Shown: piece after piece, positions 19,482 through 27,464 of the stretch
How positions within the stretch are numbered: the stretch's first letter is position 1
Layout: each line of letters starts with the position of its first letter
Assembly: GCA_900316075.1 (NCBI GenBank)
Contig: ONBT01000001.1
Span: forward strand, 1-64,000
DNA length: 64,000 nucleotides
Source of the DNA: an uncultured Lachnospiraceae bacterium
GTDB lineage: Bacteria > Bacillota > Clostridia > Lachnospirales > Lachnospiraceae
Direction: 5' to 3'
The notes under the pieces: generated by a model
Database searches by the model: none
What the model saw: only the letters and a program-made list of their open reading frames with translations
What the model was told of the DNA's origin: nothing
Translations under genes and position numbers: made by a program

Positions 19482-20348
19482 TTAAACTGTCTTCAGATAT
19501 TCGTCCAAAGCGTCCTCCCACTCCTTCATGCGGAAGTCGCTCGTGAGCTTGATCATCCGGTCCTCGAGAATCGAGTAATGGGGCCGGTCGGCGGAAGCCG
19601 GGTTCATGCGCTTATACTCTTCGCTCGTGACGTGGTTGACTTTGGTCTTGATTCCCTTCTTCTCAAAAATCAGGTCCGTGAAGTCCGCCCAGTTCGTATC
19701 CCCCTCGCAGGTGGCGTGGAAGATGCCGTAGTTTTCGGTGGGCTCCAGGAAGTGGATCATGCGGGCCAGCTCCGTCGCGGATGTAGGGGTGCCCAGCTGG
19801 TCGCAGACGACGGAGACCTCGTCGTGGGTCTCGGACAGTTTCAGCATGGTCTTGACGAAGTTGTGGCCTTCCCCGTAGAGCCAGGCCGTCCGCAGAATGA
19901 AGAAGCGCTCGGAAAAAGTCTTCACGTAGTTTTCCCCGGCCAGCTTGGTCCGTCCGTAGGCGCTCACTGGGTCCGGTGTATCGGTCTCGATCAGGGGTTT
20001 CGTCGCATTTCCGTTGAACACATAATCCGTGGAAATATGGACCAGCCTGGCCCCGTACTTCTCGCAGGCGATGGCCAGGTTCCGCGGTCCGATGGCATTG
20101 GCGATGAAGGCCGCATCCTCGTCCTTCTCACAGCCGTCTACATTGGTGAAAGCCGCGCAGTTGATGACCACATCGGGTCCCTCGGCATCGAATACCTCGT
20201 TCAGGGCATCCATATCCGAAATATCCAGTTTCTTCACCCCGTCACTTTCAACCATATCGGTCCGGACGAAGTCTGCCGTGTCCCCGTATTCCTTCACAAC
20301 GGCCCGGCCCAGCTGGCCCAGGGCGCCGGTTACAAGAATCTTTTCCAT
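19482..20348 (-). CDS. rfbD: dTDP-4-dehydrorhamnose reductase
   Basis: Final step of dTDP-L-rhamnose synthesis. 288 residues with VTGALGQLGRAVVKEYG (NADPH site), INCAAFTNVDGCEKD, STDYVFNG and YGRTKLAGE (Tyr-x3-Lys). First gene of the polysaccharide operon; the ribosome site AAAGGAG is rather far (15 nt) from the ATG. The 93 bp before it hold an AGAATAATAT motif but no convincing promoter, so leuA read-through may contribute. Confidence 0.97.
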   Translation of the reverse strand: MEKILVTGALGQLGRAVVKEYGDTADFVRTDMVESDGVKKLDISDMDALNEVFDAEGPDVVINCAAFTNVDGCEKDEDAAFIANAIGPRNLAIACEKYGARLVHISTDYVFNGNATKPLIETDTPDPVSAYGRTKLAGENYVKTFSERFFILRTAWLYGEGHNFVKTMLKLSETHDEVSVVCDQLGTPTSATELARMIHFLEPTENYGIFHATCEGDTNWADFTDLIFEKKGIKTKVNHVTSEEYKRMNPASADRPHYSILEDRMIKLTSDFRMKEWEDALDEYLKTV

Positions 20349-20441
20349 TATTCTCTTTCTTTCTCCTTTGCCAAAGATGCCCGGAAGACGGACGGTTCGA
20401 ATCCGCCTTGGGGGAAAATATTATTCTAAAGAATCACAGGT

Positions 20442-22121
20442 TCAGGCGTTGTCCTTGGCCTTCTGCATCATCCGGTTCATGGCCGAAAACAGGGCCCGGA
20501 TGGTGGCCCGGGTGATGTTCGAGCTGACGCCGACGCCGAAGGAAACTTCCCCGGTCCGCCGGTCGCTGATTTCAATATAAGCTGCCGCCTTGGCGTGGGA
20601 GCCCACGGAAAGCGAGTGCTCTGTGTAGTCCTCGACGGAAAAGTCCGCCTGGGGCACGCACTGGCGGATGGCCGTCTTTGCTGCATCGACAGGGCCGTCT
20701 CCCTCTGCATCCGTGGAGAAGTCCTTCCCTTCAAACGTGAAGTCCAGATGGACGGAAGCCGTGTCGTCACCGAGGTTGTCGTTGATATCCACATACTTGA
20801 GACAGAAGGGCTCCTTGAGGTCCAGGTACTGGGCCCGGAAGTTCTTCATGATGACCTCAGGCTTGACCTCGCCGCCTTCCTGCTCGGAAATCCGCTGGAT
20901 GACGTCCGCGAACTCCCTCTGCATCTTCTTCGGCAGCTTGTAGCCGTAGACGGAGTCCATGACAAAGGCCACGCCGCCCTTGCCGGACTGGCTGTTGATG
21001 CGGACGACAGGCTCGTACTTGCGGCCGATGTCCGCCGGGTCGATGGGCAGATAGGGCACCTGCCAGATGCCGTCGGCCCGTTCCTTCATGGCCGCCTCGC
21101 CCTTGTTGATCGCGTCCTGATGGCTGCCCGAAAAGGCCGTGAATACCAGCTTTCCGGCGTAGGGATGCCGCATGTCCACATCCATCTTCGTGCAGCGTTC
21201 AAAGACATCTACGATTTCATTGATATTCTCGATATGAAGCTCCGGGTCGATGCCCTGGGAGAACATATTGTAAGCGACATTCAGGATGTCGACATTGCCG
21301 GTCCGCTCCCCGTTTCCAAGGAGGGTCCCCTCGACCCGGTCCGCGCCGGCCAGCAATGCAAGCTCGGTGCAGGCAATGCCCGTGCCCCGGTCATTGTGGG
21401 GATGGACGGAAAGAACGATATCCTCCCGCCTGGAAAAATGGGTGGACATCCACTCGATCTGATCCGCGTAGACATTCGGAGTATTCATCTCGACCGTGGC
21501 CGGAAGGTTGATGATGACCGGCTGATCGGTCGCATGGTCCCATTCTTTGATGACGGCCTCGCAGACGTCCAGGGCATAGTCGACTTCCGTTCCCGTGAAG
21601 GACTCGGGCGAATACTCGAGCTGCAGGCGGCCGTTGAAATTTTTAAGGCCCTCCTTCACCATCCGGGTCCCGTCGATGGCAATCTGCTTGACGGCTTCCT
21701 TGTCCTTTTTGAAGACGACCTCCCTCTGCAGGGTCGAAGTCGAATTATATATATGGAAAATGACGTCCGGCAGACCGGAAATCGCCTCAAAGGTCCGGTC
21801 AATGAGGTCCTGCCGGCACTGGCAGAGGACCTGCAGCTTCACCCCCTCCGGAATCATATTCTTCTCCACCAGCATGCGGAGAAAGTCATACTCGATCTGG
21901 GAAGCCGCCGGGAAGCCGATTTCAATCTGTTTGAAGCCCAGACGCAGAAGGAGTTCGAACATCTCGGTCTTTTCCTCGACATTCATGGGCTCCACCAGGG
22001 CCTGATTTCCGTCCCGCAGGTCCACGCTGCACCAGATGGGAGCCTTCTCGATCTCCCTGTCGGGCCAGGTCCGTTCCGGAAACTTCAGAACCGGATTCCG
22101 TCTGTACTTCTGAACATTCAT
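20442..22121 (-). CDS. leuA: 2-isopropylmalate synthase (long, LeuA type 2)
   Basis: Committed step of leucine synthesis (2-ketoisovalerate + acetyl-CoA). 559 residues, the long form starting with the RTWPDREIEKAPIW segment found in the second LeuA subtype. HMGL-like TIM barrel to about residue 330 (SVDLRDGNQAL with metal/substrate residues; SVHPHNDRGTG), then the allosteric LeuA dimer domain (about 430-555), so leucine feedback is expected. No leuB, leuC or leuD nearby. Its ATG overlaps the HPr stop codon (ATGA). Confidence 0.97.
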   Translation of the reverse strand: MNVQKYRRNPVLKFPERTWPDREIEKAPIWCSVDLRDGNQALVEPMNVEEKTEMFELLLRLGFKQIEIGFPAASQIEYDFLRMLVEKNMIPEGVKLQVLCQCRQDLIDRTFEAISGLPDVIFHIYNSTSTLQREVVFKKDKEAVKQIAIDGTRMVKEGLKNFNGRLQLEYSPESFTGTEVDYALDVCEAVIKEWDHATDQPVIINLPATVEMNTPNVYADQIEWMSTHFSRREDIVLSVHPHNDRGTGIACTELALLAGADRVEGTLLGNGERTGNVDILNVAYNMFSQGIDPELHIENINEIVDVFERCTKMDVDMRHPYAGKLVFTAFSGSHQDAINKGEAAMKERADGIWQVPYLPIDPADIGRKYEPVVRINSQSGKGGVAFVMDSVYGYKLPKKMQREFADVIQRISEQEGGEVKPEVIMKNFRAQYLDLKEPFCLKYVDINDNLGDDTASVHLDFTFEGKDFSTDAEGDGPVDAAKTAIRQCVPQADFSVEDYTEHSLSVGSHAKAAAYIEISDRRTGEVSFGVGVSSNITRATIRALFSAMNRMMQKAKDNA

Positions 22122-22411
22122 TCCTGGACATCTCCTTTGTCAATCTCGCCGAAGCCGCTCTCGACCAGGGCAGAAAGCTCCTCCATGGCCGCTTCCTCGT
22201 CCCCGCCGTCGCAGACAAGTTCTATTGTGTCCCCGGACCGGATGCAGGCCCCGAGGATGGAAAGGATGCTCTTGCAGTTGGCCTCGCTGCCATTGTCCCC
22301 GTAGCGGAAACCGACGTGGCACTCGTAGTTCATGGCCGCTTCACAGAGCTTTCCGGCCGGCCGGATATGAAGGCCGGTGGGATTCTTGATGATGAATTTC
22401 TTCGAAATCAT
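22118..22411 (-). CDS. HPr-family phosphocarrier protein
   Basis: 97 residues, HPr fold. His15 in TGLHIRPAG is the PTS phosphorylation site; NCKSILSILGA supplies the regulatory serine (Ser48, equivalent to Ser46 in Bacillus HPr, with two extra residues before it and Cys in place of the usual Ala). It could serve sugar transport or be a Crh-like regulator. No enzyme I or ptsK gene is near; the gene is the first of a two-gene unit with leuA, which is unusual. The ribosome site (AAGAAGACAT) is weak. Confidence 0.9.
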   Translation of the reverse strand: MISKKFIIKNPTGLHIRPAGKLCEAAMNYECHVGFRYGDNGSEANCKSILSILGACIRSGDTIELVCDGGDEEAAMEELSALVESGFGEIDKGDVQE

Positions 22412-22470
22412 ATGTCTTCTTGACTTCGCAACTCTGTCCCGGACCGGATGTTCCTGCGGACAGTTACGAC

Positions 22471-22500
22471 ATTATAGCACGAAACGATAAAATTTGTTTA
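22471..22500 (-). promoter_or_regulatory. Promoter of the HPr-leuA unit (extended -10)
   Basis: Minus strand TAAACA (22500-22495), 18-bp spacer, TATAAT (22476-22471) preceded by TGC, an extended -10. The leader is about 55 nt; no T-box or leucine leader peptide is visible. Confidence 0.65.
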
Positions 22501-22572
22501 CCAGGGGGAAGCAGACTCAGCACTTCCGTAAAAAATGCTCCTCCTGCCGAAAAATCGTTCCTCAATGAGGCT

Positions 22573-23982
22573 TCACGGATTCGAGGTCTGGCTGTCCGTC
22601 TTTTCCGAGGAAGAACCGCTGCCCGTCCCGGAACCGGTTCCCGTTCCTGAACTGCCGTTTCCACTGCCTCCGGAGGAAGAGGAGCCTCCATTCTGGGTGT
22701 CTGTTCCCGTCGTATTCCCATTCTCTCCGGTGTTCTGAGAAGCAGTATCCGTCTTGATATCCACTTCCGCCGTCACCGTAGAGGCAGTCAGTCCCTCGTC
22801 CAGGTTCAGCTGGACATTGACCTTGTGGTTTCCTTCCGCCAGACCGCTGCAGTCCACCGAGCCCGTGATCTCCGTGGCCGAAAGGGCATCGAGCTTGGTC
22901 TCGAGGCCGCTGATGGTCACGTCGATGGACTGGGCCGTGAACTCGGCCTTGTAGCCGTTTGCCACATTCGTCAGGGTGATATTCGCGGTAGGTACCACAA
23001 AGACCTTCTCCTGATGACTGATGACATCCACCTGAATCTTCACGGTGCCTTCCTTGGAATTCAGGAGGGAGACTCCATCCGGCAGATAGCGGGTGATATC
23101 CACCGTGGTCTCGAAGTCCTCCGTGATGGTCGAAAGATCCACCACCGTCGAAGGAATCGTGATATCCGTGATATCGTTCAGGATGCTGCTGCTGCCGACA
23201 ATGGTAACCGTCGAAGGATCCGTGGAAATCTTGTCCAGCTCCAGGCCCTCGCCCAGTTCTCCGGTCGTATCCACCTTGATGGCGACCGCCTTGACGCTGT
23301 TGATCTCAGCCGTCACCTGAACCGAGGAGAGATTGATGGTCAGGTCCGAGGTATCGATGGCGTCGCCGTTCTCATCCAGGAAGGTGGGAACGACCGCCTC
23401 CGTCACATCCTTCGACATGCCGTCCACATCGACTGTGGCCACAACCCGGCTAATCTGCTTGACCTTGGTCGAAGGCCCGTCCACCGTGATGATATTGGGA
23501 GAAACTGCGACAGAAGATACGGCAAAGCCGTCCGCCGGCGCTCCCTTGACCTCGCCTTCAATCACAAACTTCGAAGAGGTCTTTTCCCCGATGACCACAT
23601 TGAGATAGCGGGCCCGGGTCGAAAGGTTGACCTGGGTCACATAGCGGTTCACCGAAATTTCCACGGGAATGCGGCCCTTCTCCCGGTCCAGGAAATTCAT
23701 ATCCGCCGTGGCCGTGAAATCCGCACTGGTCAGCTTGTCCAGAATCGAGCGCTTGGCCGTGGCCTGGAAGGTAACGGTCGTCTTCCCGTCCGCCACCTGA
23801 TAGTATTCCCCGGTCTGCTCGAGGACATCGGCATTCGTAACCTGCACGGCTGCCGTAAAGGTCTGGGTCTGCTCCGGGTCATTGACGGAGACGACGAAGA
23901 ACCAGAGAAAGAGGGAGAATACCAGGGCCAGAATCTTCAGGCCGATATTTCTCGTGAGGAGGTCTTTGAGTTTCTTGTTCAC
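22573..23982 (-). CDS. cdaR: YbbR-domain regulator of CdaA
   Basis: Membrane-anchored extracytoplasmic protein that in Bacillus and Listeria controls the cyclic-di-AMP synthase CdaA. 469 residues from GTG 23982, overlapping the cdaA stop by 4 bp (GTGA). One membrane segment at about 12-32 (NIGLKILALVFSLFLWFFVV), then several YbbR repeats to about 410, then an unusual low-complexity Gly/Ser/Thr tail of about 50 residues (NGGSSSSGGSGNGSSGTG...). The tail may be a wall-spanning linker. Adjacent cdaA makes the assignment secure. Confidence 0.93.
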   Translation of the reverse strand: MNKKLKDLLTRNIGLKILALVFSLFLWFFVVSVNDPEQTQTFTAAVQVTNADVLEQTGEYYQVADGKTTVTFQATAKRSILDKLTSADFTATADMNFLDREKGRIPVEISVNRYVTQVNLSTRARYLNVVIGEKTSSKFVIEGEVKGAPADGFAVSSVAVSPNIITVDGPSTKVKQISRVVATVDVDGMSKDVTEAVVPTFLDENGDAIDTSDLTINLSSVQVTAEINSVKAVAIKVDTTGELGEGLELDKISTDPSTVTIVGSSSILNDITDITIPSTVVDLSTITEDFETTVDITRYLPDGVSLLNSKEGTVKIQVDVISHQEKVFVVPTANITLTNVANGYKAEFTAQSIDVTISGLETKLDALSATEITGSVDCSGLAEGNHKVNVQLNLDEGLTASTVTAEVDIKTDTASQNTGENGNTTGTDTQNGGSSSSGGSGNGSSGTGTGSGTGSGSSSEKTDSQTSNP

Positions 23983-24878
23983 TGATGGGCCTCCTCTCCG
24001 TCTGTCGGGCCCGCTTCCGCAGGACCTTTAGAGCCTTTCGGACTCCGGGAAGGCCCTTCCGGGTGCTGCAGTTCAACAAGTTTCGCTGTCAGTTCCTCCT
24101 CGGAAAGGTCATGAAGCAGCCTTCCGTCCTGGGCCACGGAGACTTTTCCGGTCTCTTCGGAAACGACAATGGTCAGGGAATCGCTGACCTCGCTGATGCC
24201 GACAGCCGCCCGGTGACGGGTACCCAGGTCCTTGGACAGGTCCAGATTGTCCGTCAGGGGCAGATAACAGGTGGCCGAAACCACCCGGTCCCCCCGGACG
24301 ATGATGGCTCCATCATGCAGGGGTGTATTCTTCTCAAAGATATTGATGAGAAGCTGACGGGTAAGAATCGCATCCACCGGAATGCCGGTCCGCTCATATT
24401 CCGTCAGTTGAACGTCTTTTTCCACGACAATCAGGGCGCCGGTCTTCACAGCCCCCATGTCAAAGGAAGCCCGGACAAGCTCGGTCACGGTCTTGTCCGA
24501 GAAGCGGTCGTCGCGGTTCTTTCCGAATCCCATGGTAATCAGGCTCTTCAGGAGGTTCGTCCGCCCGATGGTCTCCAGGGCATGGCGGAGCTCCGGCTGG
24601 AAGACAACCACGATGGCCACCAGGACGACAGAAAGCAGCTTGTCACCCAGCCATAGAATCGTGGACATCTGCAGGATGCCGGCGATGATGAAAAAGACGA
24701 CAACGACCAGAATGCCGCGCAGCAGCATCCAGGCCCGGGTATTCTTGATCCAGACAAGGATATAGTAGAAAAATATGGCGATGATGATGATCTCGACGAC
24801 ATCCATGGGATGGACAGAAGGCACAGCCCCTTCGAAGAGATCCCCGATCCACTCTTTGATATTTGCTGCGGTATCCAT
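23979..24878 (-). CDS. cdaA: Diadenylate cyclase
   Basis: Makes cyclic di-AMP from two ATP; membrane enzyme. 299 residues: three N-terminal membrane helices (about 25-95), then the DAC domain with the catalytic DGA (189-191, LHDGAIIV) and RHR (221-223, LGTRHRAAVG). The acidic/Pro-rich C-terminal tail is slightly long. It is coupled at both ends: TAATG with the upstream membrane-protein gene and GTGA with cdaR. The usual third partner, glmM, is absent here. Confidence 0.97.
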   Translation of the reverse strand: MDTAANIKEWIGDLFEGAVPSVHPMDVVEIIIIAIFFYYILVWIKNTRAWMLLRGILVVVVFFIIAGILQMSTILWLGDKLLSVVLVAIVVVFQPELRHALETIGRTNLLKSLITMGFGKNRDDRFSDKTVTELVRASFDMGAVKTGALIVVEKDVQLTEYERTGIPVDAILTRQLLINIFEKNTPLHDGAIIVRGDRVVSATCYLPLTDNLDLSKDLGTRHRAAVGISEVSDSLTIVVSEETGKVSVAQDGRLLHDLSEEELTAKLVELQHPEGPSRSPKGSKGPAEAGPTDGEEAHQ

Positions 24879-25855
24879 TACTGTGCCGCCCCCTTTGCGT
24901 CACCTGCAGCTTTGTTTTCGCCCGCTCCGGCTCCCTCTTCGCCCGTGATGGTCTTGACTTCGTTCTTCTCGGAAGCCAGACGGATCTTCGGCACGGCCGT
25001 CACGAAATAGTAATATTCATCGTCCTCGAAGCGCAGCCTCTCCGTCCGGTGAAAGTCGAAATCCCGGAGCAGGAAGGAAGCGATCAGGGCCGCCACCATG
25101 ATGACGGCGTTGGAACCCACAAGGGCAGGAATGTCCGCCCGATGGTCAAAGAAGAGGTCTGCGGCCAGCATGATGGCAAACTCAGCCACGGTTCCGGATA
25201 TGGCCCCGATCTGCCAGGCATAGGCAATCGACTGCATGCGGACTGTATAGGCCACGAGAAACATGGCGGCCGCCGCACCCATGAAGCAGTAAAACATGGG
25301 GTTCAAAATCATATTCTGGGAAAGGAGCTGGGTCGGCGACAGGGGATTCGTCTTGTCCGTGATCAGGGCATAGTTTTCCACCACGGACTTCATATACCAG
25401 GTCGTGATGCAGCCGCAGACAACGGCACCCGCATCCCTTCCCCGTCCGAACAGAGCCGAAAAAAGAGGGATGGCAAAGGGAAAGCCCAGGCGGTAGGTAA
25501 TGGGCATCAGGGCCAGGTATTCCGGCCGCCTGGACCGGTAGATTCCGCAGATAATATAGCAGAAGAGAAAGACAAGAAGCCCCGTGAGGCCTGTGGAAAG
25601 GTTCACGGAGAACAGCTGTATCAGTATGAAGACTATAAAGACCAGAGAGCCTGCCGAATAGGGAATGAAGGCCAGAAAGACAGCCATGCCCGCGGCCACC
25701 AAGGGAGAGCCGGGGATTTCGGCATAGCCCATATAGGTGTCGACCAGCATGGCCGACACAAACCATACCAGGCCCCGCACCAGCCGTTCCAGAAGGCCGG
25801 CATGCTTCGAGAAGAACTTCCTCAGATCATCCCGAAATTTCATGAATACTGTCAT
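24878..25855 (-). CDS. Uncharacterised multi-pass membrane protein
   Basis: I do not recognise a family. 325 residues if it begins at ATG 25855 (weak GGGAA site); an in-frame ATG at 25843 is an alternative, and a much longer in-frame reading lies across the preceding gene. Eight or so membrane segments lie between residues 25 and 275; then a charged C-terminal stretch of about 70 residues (DFDFHRTERLRFEDDEYYYF; acidic Ala/Gly-rich end). It overlaps the previous gene by 29 bp and joins cdaA as TAATG, so it may act with cyclic-di-AMP or envelope functions (inference from position only). Confidence 0.75.
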   Translation of the reverse strand: MTVFMKFRDDLRKFFSKHAGLLERLVRGLVWFVSAMLVDTYMGYAEIPGSPLVAAGMAVFLAFIPYSAGSLVFIVFILIQLFSVNLSTGLTGLLVFLFCYIICGIYRSRRPEYLALMPITYRLGFPFAIPLFSALFGRGRDAGAVVCGCITTWYMKSVVENYALITDKTNPLSPTQLLSQNMILNPMFYCFMGAAAAMFLVAYTVRMQSIAYAWQIGAISGTVAEFAIMLAADLFFDHRADIPALVGSNAVIMVAALIASFLLRDFDFHRTERLRFEDDEYYYFVTAVPKIRLASEKNEVKTITGEEGAGAGENKAAGDAKGAAQ

Positions 25856-26258
25856 GTAAGTGTTCCCGTTTTTCTCTCGTGTATTGAGCCAGAAGCTCAT
25901 CATCCAGGGCAGTAATCCGCCGCAGCTTCTCATCCGCCTCGTTATAGCGTCGTCGCGCCCTGCGCCGCACAGCCAGGGTGAAGAATAATATAAAAGCCAG
26001 GTAACCGACCACAAATGCTATGAACAGCATGACCAGCATGGACTCCGTCACGGCATAGACCGCCGTAAACATAAGAGCGCAGACTATGAGGACATAGAGC
26101 GCCACATAGAGAAAGCTGCCAACGAAAAAACCGATGGATCCGTGAAATGAGACATAGTCCCTCCGCCGGATATTCTCGGCTGCCGCACACTCGTCCGCTT
26201 CCTTCTGCTCGGCCATGGCCAGGCGGGTCATAGCCCGCAGTCTGTCCGTATTCAGCAT
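25827..26258 (-). CDS. Small membrane protein, unknown function
   Basis: 143 residues: a charged N-terminal helix (1-35), two membrane segments (about 42-68 and 72-97), then a strongly charged helical tail (RRRARRRYNEADEKLRRITA) that could be a coiled coil. It begins 4 bp after yvyF and overlaps the next membrane-protein gene. The pair may form a complex, but no function can be assigned from sequence. Confidence 0.75.
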   Translation of the reverse strand: MLNTDRLRAMTRLAMAEQKEADECAAAENIRRRDYVSFHGSIGFFVGSFLYVALYVLIVCALMFTAVYAVTESMLVMLFIAFVVGYLAFILFFTLAVRRRARRRYNEADEKLRRITALDDELLAQYTREKREHLHDSIHEISG

Positions 26259-26262
26259 AGGC

Positions 26263-26667
26263 TCAGCCCTTCAGGAAGCGCATGCGGTCGCTCTCCGGCT
26301 CTTTCTTCCTGGGAGCAGGAGCTTCCGGTTTCCTGAAGGCATCCGAAAGGGACGAAGCCATGGTATTCTTGCACTTGGTACAGAAACGGCCGGTCCGAAT
26401 AGGGGCTCCGCAGTTCTCGCAGTATATCGTGACCGGGCTGTCCTTGGAAAATTCCAGCCGCTCTTCGCGAATCCACTGATTGATCTGCTCGAGTGAAACG
26501 TCATTCTGTTCGGAAATCTCGCCGAGCGTCGTCTTCGGGTGCTCACGGACATAGTCCCGGACCTTGATGAACTTCTTCTCGAGCTCGTCCTTGCAGACAG
26601 GGCAGATCCGCGGTCCCCCAAGATAATTGAAAAGACGTCCGCACATCCTGCAATTCTTGACTTCCAT
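26263..26667 (-). CDS. yvyF: Flagellar-operon zinc-ribbon protein YvyF
   Basis: 134 residues. An N-terminal zinc ribbon (CRMCGRLFNYLGGPRICPVC), a winged-helix-like middle (TTLGEISEQNDVSLEQINQW) and a second ribbon (CENCGAPIRTGRFCTKC). This matches the Bacillus YvyF family, encoded between comFC and flgM. Its start overlaps the comFC stop by one base (TAATG). Here flgM is replaced by two membrane-protein genes. Exact function is unknown; it is linked to flagellar assembly control. Confidence 0.87.
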   Translation of the reverse strand: MEVKNCRMCGRLFNYLGGPRICPVCKDELEKKFIKVRDYVREHPKTTLGEISEQNDVSLEQINQWIREERLEFSKDSPVTIYCENCGAPIRTGRFCTKCKNTMASSLSDAFRKPEAPAPRKKEPESDRMRFLKG

Positions 26668-27407
26668 TACGCTTTCCTCCTTCTGCGTCCGTCCCCGGCG
26701 CAGATATACATGCAGTACACCGCGTCCGCTCCCCCTTCGAGCAGGCAGGCCGCAGCCGCATCCACGGTGGTACCTGTAGTGTATATGTCGTCAACTAACA
26801 ATACTCTTTTGAATTGTACCAAATTTGACTGCATATGAAAAGCATTCTTTAGGTTGCGGCGGCGGGCGGAATCGCTCAGGCCCTTCATGGGAACGGTGTT
26901 TACGGTCCGGATCAGGATGCTGTCCGTCGCCGGAATGCCCGTTGCCTCCGAAAGGGCCTTGGCGAAAACCGCGGCCTGGTTATAGCCCCGGGCCTTCTCC
27001 TTTCCCCGGTACATGGGCACAGGAAGAATAATGTCAATGCCCGCTCTTCGGATCCAGTCAGAGTAATTCCGGACCGCGCAGGCAGCGAAGGACCTGGCGT
27101 AGAAGCGCTTGTTCCCGTACTTGAAGCGGTACATGACGCCCCGCATGGGCCCGTCGTAGAGGAAGAGGCACTTGCCCTGGGTATAGAGATGGCGGCTGCC
27201 TCCTCCCGCGCAGTCCTCGCAGTATTCAGTTCCCGCGTCCCCTATGAGTTTCCCGCACTTCTTGCAGGAGGGCTCCGTCACCGGAACCACTTCCTTCATG
27301 CACTTTCTGCAGAAGCCCGCCTCCCGCTCCTTCCCGACCAGAAGAGTCCCGCAGACAGGACAGGAAGGGGGATACAGGATAGAGAGCAGGCGTTTTATAT
27401 TATTCAT
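26667..27407 (-). CDS. comFC: ComF-family phosphoribosyltransferase-like protein
   Basis: Late competence/DNA-uptake protein with a type I PRTase fold. 246 residues from ATG 27407 (ribosome site AAAGGAATCC). A zinc-binding N-terminus (CPVCGTLL...CRKC...CKKCGKL...CEDC), then the PRTase core with PVPMYRGKEKARGYNQA and the PRPP loop VLLVDDIYTTGTT. It heads a six-gene operon reaching to cdaR. comFA is not in the window. Confidence 0.93.
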   Translation of the reverse strand: MNNIKRLLSILYPPSCPVCGTLLVGKEREAGFCRKCMKEVVPVTEPSCKKCGKLIGDAGTEYCEDCAGGGSRHLYTQGKCLFLYDGPMRGVMYRFKYGNKRFYARSFAACAVRNYSDWIRRAGIDIILPVPMYRGKEKARGYNQAAVFAKALSEATGIPATDSILIRTVNTVPMKGLSDSARRRNLKNAFHMQSNLVQFKRVLLVDDIYTTGTTVDAAAACLLEGGADAVYCMYICAGDGRRRRKA

Positions 27408-27426
27408 AATGGATTCCTTTCGGCGC

Positions 27427-27455
27427 TTGACTTTGGGAAATGCGGTGGCTACAAT
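27427..27455 (+). promoter_or_regulatory. Promoter of the orphan binding protein, predicted leaderless
   Basis: TTGACT (27427-27432), 17-bp spacer, TACAAT (27450-27455). The ATG at 27465 is only 9 bp after the -10, and no Shine-Dalgarno precedes it. Confidence 0.7.
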
Positions 27456-27464
27456 TTCCCTGCT

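Noticed and set aside
20388..20410. GGTTCGAATCC as a tRNA T-loop
   Set aside because: No matching acceptor stem, anticodon arm or D arm within tRNA distance on either strand.
18357..20429. 690-codon plus-strand frame opposite rfbB/rfbD, and others such as 47175-49070 and 20595-22304
   Set aside because: Opposite-strand frames created by G+C-rich third positions of the real genes; the minus-strand products are clear family members.
22412..22470. Leucine T-box or leader peptide before HPr-leuA
   Set aside because: Leader too short; no T-box core and no run of leucine codons.
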